Source of the DNA: an uncultured Oscillospiraceae bacterium
GTDB taxonomy: Bacteria > Bacillota > Clostridia > Oscillospirales > Acutalibacteraceae
Reading direction: 5' to 3'
NCBI GenBank assembly: GCA_900543555.1
Contig: UQRL01000026.1
Location: 1 to 37,335 of the forward strand
DNA length: 37,335 nucleotides
Shown: in pieces, positions 14,165 to 20,830 of the stretch
Layout: each line of letters begins with the position of its first letter
Position numbering within the stretch: position 1 is the stretch's first letter
Program-made: the position numbers and the translations under genes
Notes under the pieces: generated by a model
The model's input: the letters and a program-made list of their open reading frames with translations, nothing else
Told to the model about the DNA's origin: nothing
Database searches by the model: none

Positions 14165-14428
14165 ATGTGTGCTAAAGAAGTATTGGTCCAGAATCAGGTT
14201 GGCCTTCACGCTCGTCCGGCTACGTTCTTTATTCAGAAGGCCAATGAGTTCAAGTCTTCCATTTGGGTCGAGAAGGAAGAGCGCCGGGTCAATGCCAAAA
14301 GCCTTCTGGGCGTGCTGAGCCTGGGCATCGTTGGCGGCGTTACCATCCGCATCATTGCCGATGGCGCGGATGAGGAGCAGGCCGTGGACGCTCTGGTAGA
14401 GCTGGTCAACTCTGGCTTTGCCGAGTAA
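14165..14428 (+). CDS. ptsH: HPr-family phosphocarrier protein
   Basis: An 87-residue HPr protein. His15 in GLHARPA is the site phosphorylated by enzyme I for sugar uptake by the phosphotransferase system. Ser46 in NAKSLLGVLSLGI is the regulatory serine that HPr kinase modifies in Firmicutes for catabolite repression. Both sites are intact, so it is a true HPr and not the catalytically dead Crh type. The ATG at 14165 follows TAGGAGAGTG. It has its own promoter and terminator and so is a single-gene unit; ptsI is not nearby. Some clostridial HPr-like proteins outside a pts operon act mainly in regulation, which remains possible. Confidence 0.93.
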   Translation: MCAKEVLVQNQVGLHARPATFFIQKANEFKSSIWVEKEERRVNAKSLLGVLSLGIVGGVTIRIIADGADEEQAVDALVELVNSGFAE

Positions 14429-14457
14429 AAGCATTTTATACAGGACAGATCGAATGG

Positions 14458-14484
14458 AAGCACCGCAGCCGCGGTGCTTTTTTC
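14458..14484 (+). terminator. Terminator after the HPr gene
   Basis: AAGCACCGC (14458-14466) and GCGGTGCTT (14471-14479) form a perfect 9-bp stem around a 4-base loop, followed by TTTTC. Confidence 0.92.
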
Positions 14485-14507
14485 ATAGCCCCGGCGGAGG
14501 TGAAACT

Positions 14508-16373
14508 GTGGACCCCATTGAAAAAAAGAAGGAATTGCGCCGCAAAGCCATGAAGCTGCCCCTAAGCCCCGGGGTTTATTTAATGCATGATAAAAGCGGC
14601 CAGATCATCTACATCGGCAAGGCGAAGGCGCTGAAAAACCGGGTTAGCCAGTATTTTGGCTCGGAGAAAAACCACGATAACAAGGTGCGCCGGATGGTCT
14701 CCCATGTGGATTGGTTCGAGTATATCGTCTGCGACAGCGAGTTTGAGGCCCTGGTGCTGGAGAGCAGCCTCATCAAGCAGAACCAGCCCAAGTACAACAT
14801 CCTATTAAAAGATGATAAGGGGTACAGTTACATCCGCGTCAGCCCCGGCCCCTGGCCCCGCATGACCGAGGTGAAAAAGATGGAGGAGGACGGCGCCAAG
14901 TATATCGGCCCCTATATGAGCTCCTGGTCCATCAAACAGACCATTGATTCTGCCCGAAAGATCTTCCGCCTGCCGGACTGCAGCCGGAAATTCCCCCAGG
15001 ACTTTGGGAAAGGGAGGCCCTGCCTGAACTATTATATCAAGCAGTGCTGCGCCCCCTGCCAGGGACGGGTCAGCGAGGAAGAGTATAACGAGGCCTTTCA
15101 GGAGGCCATGGATTTCATCAAAGGGGGCAGCTCCACCTCGGTGAAGGTTTTGACAGAACGGATGGAGCAGGCCGCGGAAAACCTGGAGTTCGAGTTGGCC
15201 GCCCGGCTGCGGGACAGAATCAACGCCATTGAAATGATGGGGGCCCGGCAGAAAGTGGTGGCAAGCCGGGTGGAAGAGCAGGACGTGTTCGCCTTGGCCC
15301 AGGGGGAGACCCACACCGCCTTTGAGGTCTTCCGCTTTACAGGCAACAGGCTCTCAGACCGGGAGAGCTTCCTAACGGAGGGCTGCCAGCCTGACCCGGA
15401 GGCCCGCTCGGAGTTTCTGCGGCAGTACTACGCCATCCGGGATAGGGTGCCGCCCCTGGTGGTCTTGGACGGGGAGGTGGAGGACGAGGAGCTGCTGGTC
15501 CGGTGGCTCAGTGAAAAACGGGGAAAAACAGTCAGGCTCCTCGTTCCCCAGAGGGGGGACCAGGCGCAGCTGGTGCAGATGTGCCGCAAGAATGCTGCGG
15601 AGAGCATTGCCCGGCAGACGGGCGGCTCGGGGCGGGACGCCTCCGCCCTGGATGAATTGCGCCGGCTGCTGGGGTTGGAAAAAGCCCCTGCCTATATCGA
15701 GAGCTATGACATCTCCAACCTGGCCGGCGGGGAAAATGTGGCGGGCATGGTGGTGTTTGAAAACGGCCGCCCCTTGAAATCCGCCTACCGGAAGTTCAAG
15801 ATCAAGACAGTGGAGGGCCAGGATGACTATGGTTCCATGCGGGAAGTCATCCGCCGCCGGTTCCAGGAGTACTGTGCCTGCCAGGAGAAAGGGGAGGCCG
15901 AGGGTTTCGGCCGCCTGCCGGACCTCATCCTGCTGGATGGCGGCAAGGGGCATGTGGCGGCTGTGCAGCCCCTTCTGGAGGAGATGGGCATTGAGGTGCC
16001 CCTGTTCGGCATGGTAAAGGATGACCGCCACCGCACCCGGGCCATTGCCCAGGGGGGCGGGGAAATCGCCATCAGCTCCTACCGGAGGGCCTATACCCTG
16101 GTGTCCTCGATCCAGGATGAGGTCCACCGGTTCGCCATTGGCTACCACCGGCAGCAGCGGAAAAAATCCGCTATTTCCTCCACGCTCACCTCCATTCCCG
16201 GTATCGGGGAGGCCCGCGCCAAAGCCCTTCTCAAACACTTTAAGACCGTTACGGCCGTCAGCGAGGCAGACCTGGCGGAGCTGGAGGGCGCCCCGGGCAT
16301 GACCAAGCCCGCCGCCCGCCGGGTGTGGGAGCATTTCCACCCAGAGGCTGCTGGGCTGGAGGAAGGGCTGTAA
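14508..16373 (+). CDS. uvrC: Excinuclease ABC subunit C (UvrC)
   Basis: A 621-residue nuclease of normal length that makes both cuts around bulky DNA lesions after UvrAB have found them. In order: GIY-YIG nuclease domain for the 3' cut (SPGVYLM, then IIYIGKAKALKNRVSQYF), the Cys-rich CxxxxCxxxC-type region around KQCCAPCQGR, a UVR helix hairpin that contacts UvrB (about residues 200-235), the RNase H-like domain for the 5' cut (SYDISNLAGG and LILLDGGKGHV), and C-terminal helix-hairpin-helix motifs (SIPGIGEARAKALL). The GTG start at 14508 has a near-perfect GGAGGTGA four bases upstream; upstream in-frame codons run through the HPr terminator. Confidence 0.96.
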   Translation: MDPIEKKKELRRKAMKLPLSPGVYLMHDKSGQIIYIGKAKALKNRVSQYFGSEKNHDNKVRRMVSHVDWFEYIVCDSEFEALVLESSLIKQNQPKYNILLKDDKGYSYIRVSPGPWPRMTEVKKMEEDGAKYIGPYMSSWSIKQTIDSARKIFRLPDCSRKFPQDFGKGRPCLNYYIKQCCAPCQGRVSEEEYNEAFQEAMDFIKGGSSTSVKVLTERMEQAAENLEFELAARLRDRINAIEMMGARQKVVASRVEEQDVFALAQGETHTAFEVFRFTGNRLSDRESFLTEGCQPDPEARSEFLRQYYAIRDRVPPLVVLDGEVEDEELLVRWLSEKRGKTVRLLVPQRGDQAQLVQMCRKNAAESIARQTGGSGRDASALDELRRLLGLEKAPAYIESYDISNLAGGENVAGMVVFENGRPLKSAYRKFKIKTVEGQDDYGSMREVIRRRFQEYCACQEKGEAEGFGRLPDLILLDGGKGHVAAVQPLLEEMGIEVPLFGMVKDDRHRTRAIAQGGGEIAISSYRRAYTLVSSIQDEVHRFAIGYHRQQRKKSAISSTLTSIPGIGEARAKALLKHFKTVTAVSEADLAELEGAPGMTKPAARRVWEHFHPEAAGLEEGL

Positions 16374-16437
16374 AGGGAAATGGAGCGGGCAGAGTGGGGG
16401 AAATCCGCGGAAATTCCGGGGAAATTGCGCCAAATAG

Positions 16438-16466
16438 TTGACAGAACGGCCTTTTAATGGGATAAT
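16438..16466 (+). promoter_or_regulatory. Promoter of the rsmD-coaD unit
   Basis: TTGACA (16438-16443), 17-bp spacer, GATAAT (16461-16466). It lies 64 bases after the uvrC stop and 53 before the rsmD ATG. Confidence 0.8.
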
Positions 16467-16518
16467 AAAGCGGATATCACCAATTTGGCCGTTTCCGGCG
16501 GCCGCTAGGAGACTGCCC

Positions 16519-17091
16519 ATGCGCATCATCACAGGTTCTCACCGCGGGAAAAAATTGATCACCCTTGAGGGGGAGCAGGTGCGCCCCACCACGGACCGTG
16601 TGAAGGAATCGCTGTTCAACATCCTTCAGTTTCAGCTGGAGGGAAGGCGTTTTCTGGATCTGTTCGCGGGCTCGGGGCAAATCGGGTTAGAGGCCCTCAG
16701 CCGGGGGGCTGCCCAAGCCGTGTTTGTGGACGCCTCGAAAGAGTCTGTCCGGGTGGTGGAGAAAAACCTGGCTTCCACTGGCCTGGGGGACCGGGCCAAA
16801 GTGGTTACGGCAGATTTCGCTGCCTACCTGCGCACCTGCCGGGACCGTTTTGACGTGGCTTTTTTGGACCCGCCTTACCGCACCGGCCTGCTGGAGCAGG
16901 CTCTGCCCTTGGTAGCGGAGGTTATGAATCCCGGCGGGGTGATTCTCTGCGAGCACCCGAAGGAAGAGGTCCTTCCTGAAACAGCGGGGGGCTTTGTCCG
17001 GCACAAAAGCTACCGCTATGGAAAGATTATGCTCACTGCCTACCGTCCGCCCGAGGAAACCCCGGGTGGGGAAGGGGCCCCCGGGGCCTAA
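16519..17091 (+). CDS. rsmD: 16S rRNA (guanine-966-N2)-methyltransferase RsmD
   Basis: A 190-residue Rossmann-fold methyltransferase with the RsmD start MRIITGSHRGKKL, the RPTTDRVKESLFNIL block, the SAM-binding loop LDLFAGSGQIGLEALSRGA and the catalytic motif FLDPPY (an NPPY-type motif for exocyclic amine methylation). It modifies G966 in the 30S head. The ATG at 16519 follows TAGGAG, just inside the transcript from the promoter at 16438-16466; codons 27 residues upstream overlap that promoter and are rejected. coaD follows after 32 bases, the usual partner in bacteria. The C-terminus has a short Pro/Gly/Glu tail beyond the fold. Confidence 0.95.
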   Translation: MRIITGSHRGKKLITLEGEQVRPTTDRVKESLFNILQFQLEGRRFLDLFAGSGQIGLEALSRGAAQAVFVDASKESVRVVEKNLASTGLGDRAKVVTADFAAYLRTCRDRFDVAFLDPPYRTGLLEQALPLVAEVMNPGGVILCEHPKEEVLPETAGGFVRHKSYRYGKIMLTAYRPPEETPGGEGAPGA

Positions 17092-17123
17092 GGCCGGGGC
17101 CGCCTGGAAAGGAGAGGGATACC

Positions 17124-17615
17124 ATGAAACTTGCCGTCTATCCTGGCAGCTTTGACCCGGTAACGCTGGGGCACCTGGACATCATTGTGCGGGCCAGCAG
17201 AATCTTTGACCAGCTTATTGTTGGGGTGCCCACCAACCCGGAGAAGCACGCCAGCTTCACGGTGGAAGAGCGCATGGAGCTGCTTCGCCGCGCCACCCAG
17301 GCAGAAGGGCTGCGGAATGTGGAAATCGACAAGGTGGACGGCCTTCTGGCCGACTACGCCAAGCGCCGGGGCGCCATGGTGGTGGTAAAGGGGCTGCGTG
17401 CCCTGTCTGATTTTGAGTATGAGTTCCAGCAGGCGCTGACCAACAAGAAGCTGAATCCCGAGTTGGAGACCATGTTCCTGGCAACCAGCGCGGAGAATAT
17501 GTTTTTAAGCTCCAGCATGGTCAAGCAGGTGGCTGGCTTCGGAGGGGATATTTCCCCCTTTGTGCCTTCGTGTATTTTAGAGACCATCCAGGGCCGGCTC
17601 TGCGGCCGGCTGTAA
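17124..17615 (+). CDS. coaD: Phosphopantetheine adenylyltransferase CoaD
   Basis: A 163-residue nucleotidyltransferase for the fourth step of coenzyme A synthesis (4'-phosphopantetheine + ATP to dephospho-CoA). The N-terminal YPGSFDPVTLGH carries the TxGH ATP-binding motif at residues 14-17; VVKGLRALSDFEYE and the SSSMVKQ segment (the ISSTxxR-like motif) are also present. The sequence and length are typical of the hexameric bacterial enzyme. GGAAAGGAGAGGG precedes the ATG. rsmD lies directly upstream, and a coiled-coil gene follows after about 100 bases. Confidence 0.97.
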   Translation: MKLAVYPGSFDPVTLGHLDIIVRASRIFDQLIVGVPTNPEKHASFTVEERMELLRRATQAEGLRNVEIDKVDGLLADYAKRRGAMVVVKGLRALSDFEYEFQQALTNKKLNPELETMFLATSAENMFLSSSMVKQVAGFGGDISPFVPSCILETIQGRLCGRL

Positions 17616-17717
17616 GGAGAGCATCTTCCGGGCGCGGCCCTGCCTTGCCCGTGGAATAGAACGCGGTTCCCTTTTTCGGGGAAGACCAGCGGAAGAGAAG
17701 AAAGGAATGGGTTCACC

Positions 17718-18197
17718 ATGAGCAATAACCAGGCTACCATTGAAGATCTGATCGACGAAATGTACGACGTGCTCGATAAGGGCTGGAAGATGCCCCTTTC
17801 CGCAGGAAAGGTTTTTGTGGATGGGGAAGAAGTCCGCCAGATCTTAGACGAAATTAAGGATGAGATCCCTGCCGAGGTGCGCCAGGCCAAGGCCATTGTG
17901 GCAGACCGGGGCCAGATTATCAGCGAGGCGGAGCGAGAGGCAGAAACCATCATCCGCGTGGCGGAGGAAAAGGCCAAGGCGATGGTCAGCCAGGATGAGA
18001 TTGTCCGCCAGGCCCAGCAGAAGGCCAATGAGCTGATTGCCCAGGCCCAGCAGAAGTTTAAGGAGATGCGCAAGGCCAGCAGCGACTATGTGGAGGATTT
18101 GATGCGCCGTGCAGACGAATCCCTTTCGGAAAACCTGGCCGAGCTGCGCAAGACCCGGCAGAGCATTAAGACCTCTCAGAGAAATTCTCAGCTGTAA
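17718..18197 (+). CDS. Coiled-coil protein, ATP-synthase-b-like, unknown function
   Basis: A 159-residue acidic protein with no membrane segment. After a short N-terminal domain (about 1-50, with SAGKVFVDGEEVRQILDEI) it is almost all heptad-rich helix with many Ala, Glu, Gln and Lys (AEREAETIIRVAEEKAKAM; AQQKANELIAQAQQKF). Homologues next to coaD in Clostridia are often labelled ATPase or F0-b-like only because of the coiled coil; there is no nucleotide-binding motif here, so I do not infer ATPase activity. The resemblance to DivIVA/GpsB-like organisation is loose. AAGAAAGGAATGG precedes the ATG. It ends just before a strong terminator. Confidence 0.75.
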   Translation: MSNNQATIEDLIDEMYDVLDKGWKMPLSAGKVFVDGEEVRQILDEIKDEIPAEVRQAKAIVADRGQIISEAEREAETIIRVAEEKAKAMVSQDEIVRQAQQKANELIAQAQQKFKEMRKASSDYVEDLMRRADESLSENLAELRKTRQSIKTSQRNSQL

Positions 18198-18263
18198 GAG
18201 AAAATCTCCAAATATTATTTTGATTTGTTGGCGAAAATAGCCAAGAAAGGGTTCGACAAATTC

Positions 18264-18297
18264 TTCCCCTCACTACATGTAGTGAGGGGAATTTTTG
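18264..18297 (+). terminator. Terminator between the coiled-coil gene and mraZ
   Basis: A 12-bp perfect stem TTCCCCTCACTA (18264-18275) / TAGTGAGGGGAA (18280-18291) with CATG as the loop, so all 28 bases are self-complementary, followed by TTTTTG. Confidence 0.93.
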
Positions 18298-18366
18298 TTC
18301 CCTTCCATCTTGTGGAGAACATACCTTCGATTCTAGGATTTTCCAGGATTTTTGCGGATTTCCCGG

Positions 18367-18395
18367 TTGCTTTTAAAGGGGAGATGTTTTATAAT
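18367..18395 (+). promoter_or_regulatory. mraZ operon promoter
   Basis: TTGCTT (18367-18372), 17-bp spacer, perfect TATAAT (18390-18395). The predicted start near 18402 leaves a 119-base leader that carries the MraZ-box-like repeats. Confidence 0.8.
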
Positions 18396-18414
18396 AAAGG
18401 GCATCAGGTGGTGG

Positions 18415-18455
18415 AAAGTGGGTTAAAGTTCCATATGGTGGGGGGAAAGTGGTTT
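18415..18455 (+). promoter_or_regulatory. MraZ-box-like repeat cluster in the mraZ leader
   Basis: Four direct repeat units follow each other at 10, 10 and 11 bases: AAAGTGGGTT (18415), AAAGTTCCAT (18425), ATGGTGGGGG (18435) and AAAGTGGTTT (18446). Known MraZ sites are direct AAAGTG or TGGG repeats with about 10-base phasing, placed at or just after the mraZ promoter, where MraZ represses its own operon. Two units are strong matches and two are weak. Confidence 0.75.
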
Positions 18456-18520
18456 CCGGTGCCACCGGTTCCCTTCTCGGCCCCAGCCGCCTGTCTAGGA
18501 AAGGGAAAGGCACTGCGGTT

Positions 18521-18940
18521 ATGTTGACAGGCGAGTATCAACATAATATGGATTTAAAGGGCCGGGTTACCGTGCCCTCCAAATTCCGTGAAGACCTGGG
18601 CGACACCTTCTATGTGTGCAAGGGCCTTGACGGATGCCTTTTTGTGCTTTCCAGGGCCCAATGGGACAACCTTGTGGAAAAGGTGGGAAGCCTTCCCCTG
18701 GCGCAGGGCAAGGCCATCCAGCGGTTCTTCTTTTCCGGCGCCGCCGAAGTGGAGCCGGACAAGCAGGGGCGCATCCTCATCCCCCAGAACCTGCGGGAAC
18801 ACGCGGGGCTGGAAAAGGATGTCACGGTGATCGGCGCGGCAGTGCGGGCCGAGATCTGGGACACCGCCCGTTGGAACGCCTACAATCAGAACCAAACTGA
18901 CGAGGCCATTGAGGCCGCCATGAGCCTGCTGGATTTCTAA
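18521..18940 (+). CDS. mraZ: Transcriptional regulator MraZ
   Basis: A 139-residue protein with two AbrB-like (SpoVT/AbrB fold) repeats: the first begins MLTGEYQHNMDLKGRVTVPS and the second contains DKQGRILIPQNLR. MraZ forms a ring-shaped oligomer, binds direct repeats upstream of its gene and controls the division and cell-wall cluster. The ATG at 18521 fits the conserved family start. Its ribosome-binding site (AAAGG ten bases upstream) is rather distant. Repeats matching the MraZ site are present at 18415-18455, supporting autoregulation. rsmH follows 13 bases after its stop. Confidence 0.95.
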   Translation: MLTGEYQHNMDLKGRVTVPSKFREDLGDTFYVCKGLDGCLFVLSRAQWDNLVEKVGSLPLAQGKAIQRFFFSGAAEVEPDKQGRILIPQNLREHAGLEKDVTVIGAAVRAEIWDTARWNAYNQNQTDEAIEAAMSLLDF

Positions 18941-18953
18941 GGCGGGTGTGAGC

Positions 18954-19892
18954 ATGGAATTTCATCACAAACCGGTATTATTTGAGGAAACCATCCGTTC
19001 TCTGGCCATCCGGCCAGAGGGAACCTATATCGACGGCACCATGGGGGGCGGCGGCCACTCTGAGGCTATCTTGAAGCAGCTGACCACAGGGCGCCTTCTC
19101 TCCATCGACCAGGACCCAGATGCCATCCAGGCCGCCGGGAAGCGGCTGGCCCCTTACCCCCAGTCCATCCGGGTGCGGGGCAACTTCTCCCAAATGGCAG
19201 AGCTGGCCCGGGCCCAGGGGATAGACGCGGTGGATGGGGTGCTTTTGGACATTGGGGTGTCCTCCTATCAGCTGGATACGCCGGAGCGCGGCTTCTCCTA
19301 TCATCACGACGCGCCCCTGGATATGCGCATGAGCAAAGAGGGCCCCTCCGCCAGGGACTTGGTGAACACACTGGGGCAGCAGGAGCTGGCGGATATCATC
19401 TTCCGCTATGGGGAGGACCGCAGCGCCCGGCGCATTGCCCAGGGCATTGTCCAAGCCCGGGAACAGGCCCCCATTGAGACCACTGCTCAGCTGGCGGAGA
19501 TCATCAAAGCCTCTGTTCCAGCGGCGGTGCGGCGGGGAGAGGGCCATCCGGCCCGCAAGACCTTCCAGGCGCTGCGCATTGCCGTCAACGGGGAGCTTGA
19601 CCGGCTTCGAGAGGGGCTGCAGGCTGGCTTTGGGCTGTTGAAGCCCGGCGGCCGCCTGGCGGTGATCACCTTTCACTCCTTAGAGGACAGGATCGTCAAG
19701 CAGCAGATGCACGATTGGTGTCAGGGGTGCATCTGCCCCAAGGATTTCCCCGTGTGTGTCTGTGGGCGAAAGCCCCAGGGAACGCTTGTTTACAAAAAAG
19801 GGCTGGCCCCCTCAGAGGCTGAGGTGGCAGAAAACCCACGGGCGCGCAGCGCCCGGCTGCGGGTGATTGAAAAGCTCCCGCAGGAAGGGTGA
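18954..19892 (+). CDS. rsmH: 16S rRNA (cytosine-1402-N4)-methyltransferase RsmH
   Basis: A 312-residue SAM-dependent methyltransferase that modifies C1402 at the ribosomal P site. It opens with EFHHKPVLFEE, and has the SAM loop GTMGGGGHSEAIL, a GVSSYQLD segment and a C-terminal AVITFHSLEDRIVKQ block, all typical. The ATG at 18954 is preferred over GTG at 18948 because the protein then starts at the conserved MEFHHKPV. mraZ-rsmH is the conserved start of the division and cell-wall cluster; the FtsL-like gene follows after 37 bases. Confidence 0.96.
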   Translation: MEFHHKPVLFEETIRSLAIRPEGTYIDGTMGGGGHSEAILKQLTTGRLLSIDQDPDAIQAAGKRLAPYPQSIRVRGNFSQMAELARAQGIDAVDGVLLDIGVSSYQLDTPERGFSYHHDAPLDMRMSKEGPSARDLVNTLGQQELADIIFRYGEDRSARRIAQGIVQAREQAPIETTAQLAEIIKASVPAAVRRGEGHPARKTFQALRIAVNGELDRLREGLQAGFGLLKPGGRLAVITFHSLEDRIVKQQMHDWCQGCICPKDFPVCVCGRKPQGTLVYKKGLAPSEAEVAENPRARSARLRVIEKLPQEG

Positions 19893-19929
19893 GAGCCCAT
19901 TCCTTTAGTTTACAGGAAAGGAGCACGCT

Positions 19930-20463
19930 ATGTCCAGATATTCTTCGGCGGCCTACGATCTTTCTCTGTTTGAAGAGCGCAGGGACAACACTGTGCGGCT
20001 GGAGGCGCTCCCCGAGCGGGAACCACGCAGGGAAGAGCAGCAGGCGGCCCGGGAAAAGGTGGTGGAGCTGCCCCAGCAGGGAAAGCAGAAAAAGCCCCGC
20101 AGGCATTTTTTGCGCAGAGGGGCCGCGGTGCTCTGCTTTGGGGTGATCTTCTCCACGGTCACGCTGGTGGTGTATAACCAGGTGCAGCTGACGGAGCTGA
20201 CGGACCAGATCAATACCACCACCCAGCAGCTGGAGGAGGCGGAGAGCTTGGAGGTGCAGCTGAACATGGAGGCATCCCAGCAGATGAACGGCTCTCAGGT
20301 GGAGGAATACGCCACCCAAGAGCTGGGGATGAAAAAGGTGGTCAGCGACCAAGTCACCTATGTAAACGTGGCAGAAGAGGATCAGGGCGCTGTGGTGCGC
20401 CAGGCCAGCGGGGGCTCCTTCCTGGATAAGCTGTGGTCTACCGTGGTCTCCTGGTTTGCCTGA
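19930..20463 (+). CDS. ftsL: FtsL-like cell division protein
   Basis: The call rests on layout and position: 177 residues with a basic cytosolic N-terminus of about 60 residues, a single membrane helix (about 64-82) and an outside coiled coil (about 85-120, QLTELTDQINTTTQQLEEAE), lying between rsmH and the class B PBP gene where ftsL is found in most bacteria. FtsL, with FtsB/DivIC and FtsQ/DivIB, activates the FtsW-PBP septal synthase. The primary sequence of FtsL is poorly conserved, so identity by motif is not possible. The C-terminal part after the coiled coil is about 55 residues longer than in many FtsL proteins. GGAAAGGAGCACGCT precedes the ATG. Confidence 0.75.
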   Translation: MSRYSSAAYDLSLFEERRDNTVRLEALPEREPRREEQQAAREKVVELPQQGKQKKPRRHFLRRGAAVLCFGVIFSTVTLVVYNQVQLTELTDQINTTTQQLEEAESLEVQLNMEASQQMNGSQVEEYATQELGMKKVVSDQVTYVNVAEEDQGAVVRQASGGSFLDKLWSTVVSWFA

Positions 20464-20609
20464 CAGGGCTGCAATACCGCACGGCGACGCGCCGTGTGAC
20501 ATATATATGGGGTTTTGATAGAATTTTGGATGGGCGGCAGGGCATTTCTCAAGGAAGGGCCCAGAGGCGCTTATCCCTGCAGGGGACCGTTCCCCTGACA
20601 TGCAAAGGG

Positions 20610-20643
20610 ATGCGGCCCACGGTTGCGCGGGCCGCATTTATTT
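20610..20643 (+). terminator. Probable terminator after the ftsL-like gene
   Basis: ATGCGGCCC (20610-20618) and GGGCCGCAT (20629-20637) form a perfect 9-bp stem followed by a short, interrupted T run (TTATTTG). Just before it is a second hairpin CAGGGGA-CCGT-TCCCCTG (20580-20597). Together they separate the mraZ block from the PBP block. Confidence 0.65.
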
Positions 20644-20670
20644 GCAAGCGCATGGCCTTTGTGCTATAAT
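20642..20670 (+). promoter_or_regulatory. Promoter of the PBP-mraY-ftsW block
   Basis: TTGCAA (20642-20647), 17-bp spacer, perfect TATAAT (20665-20670). The predicted start near 20677 coincides with the first base of the folded leader that follows. Confidence 0.8.
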
Positions 20671-20677
20671 ACCTCCC

Positions 20678-20783
20678 ATAAGGCCCAGCCCGGCATATCG
20701 GGGCTGGAGAGGGAATAGGATAGTGCGGGGCCTTATTTTGTATGAGAGGGAGGAGAGCCAAGAGAGATCTTGACTCTCATTTT
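20678..20783 (+). promoter_or_regulatory. Folded leader ahead of the PBP gene: two stem structures, each followed by TTTTG
   Basis: Element 1: ATAAGGCC (20678-20685) pairs with GGCCTTAT (20729-20736) and encloses, with one shared base, the hairpin CCAGCCC/GGGCTGG (20685-20691, 20701-20707); it ends in TTTTG. Element 2: ATGAGAG (20742-20748) pairs with CTCTCAT (20774-20780) and encloses CAAGA-GAGA-TCTTG with a GNRA-type loop; it also ends in TTTTG. The T runs are short for terminators. I recognise no known riboswitch or leader family. Confidence 0.5.
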
Positions 20784-20830
20784 GCTTCCATCGGGGCTTT
20801 AGATGAGGATGACCAACCAGAAGGTGGTGG

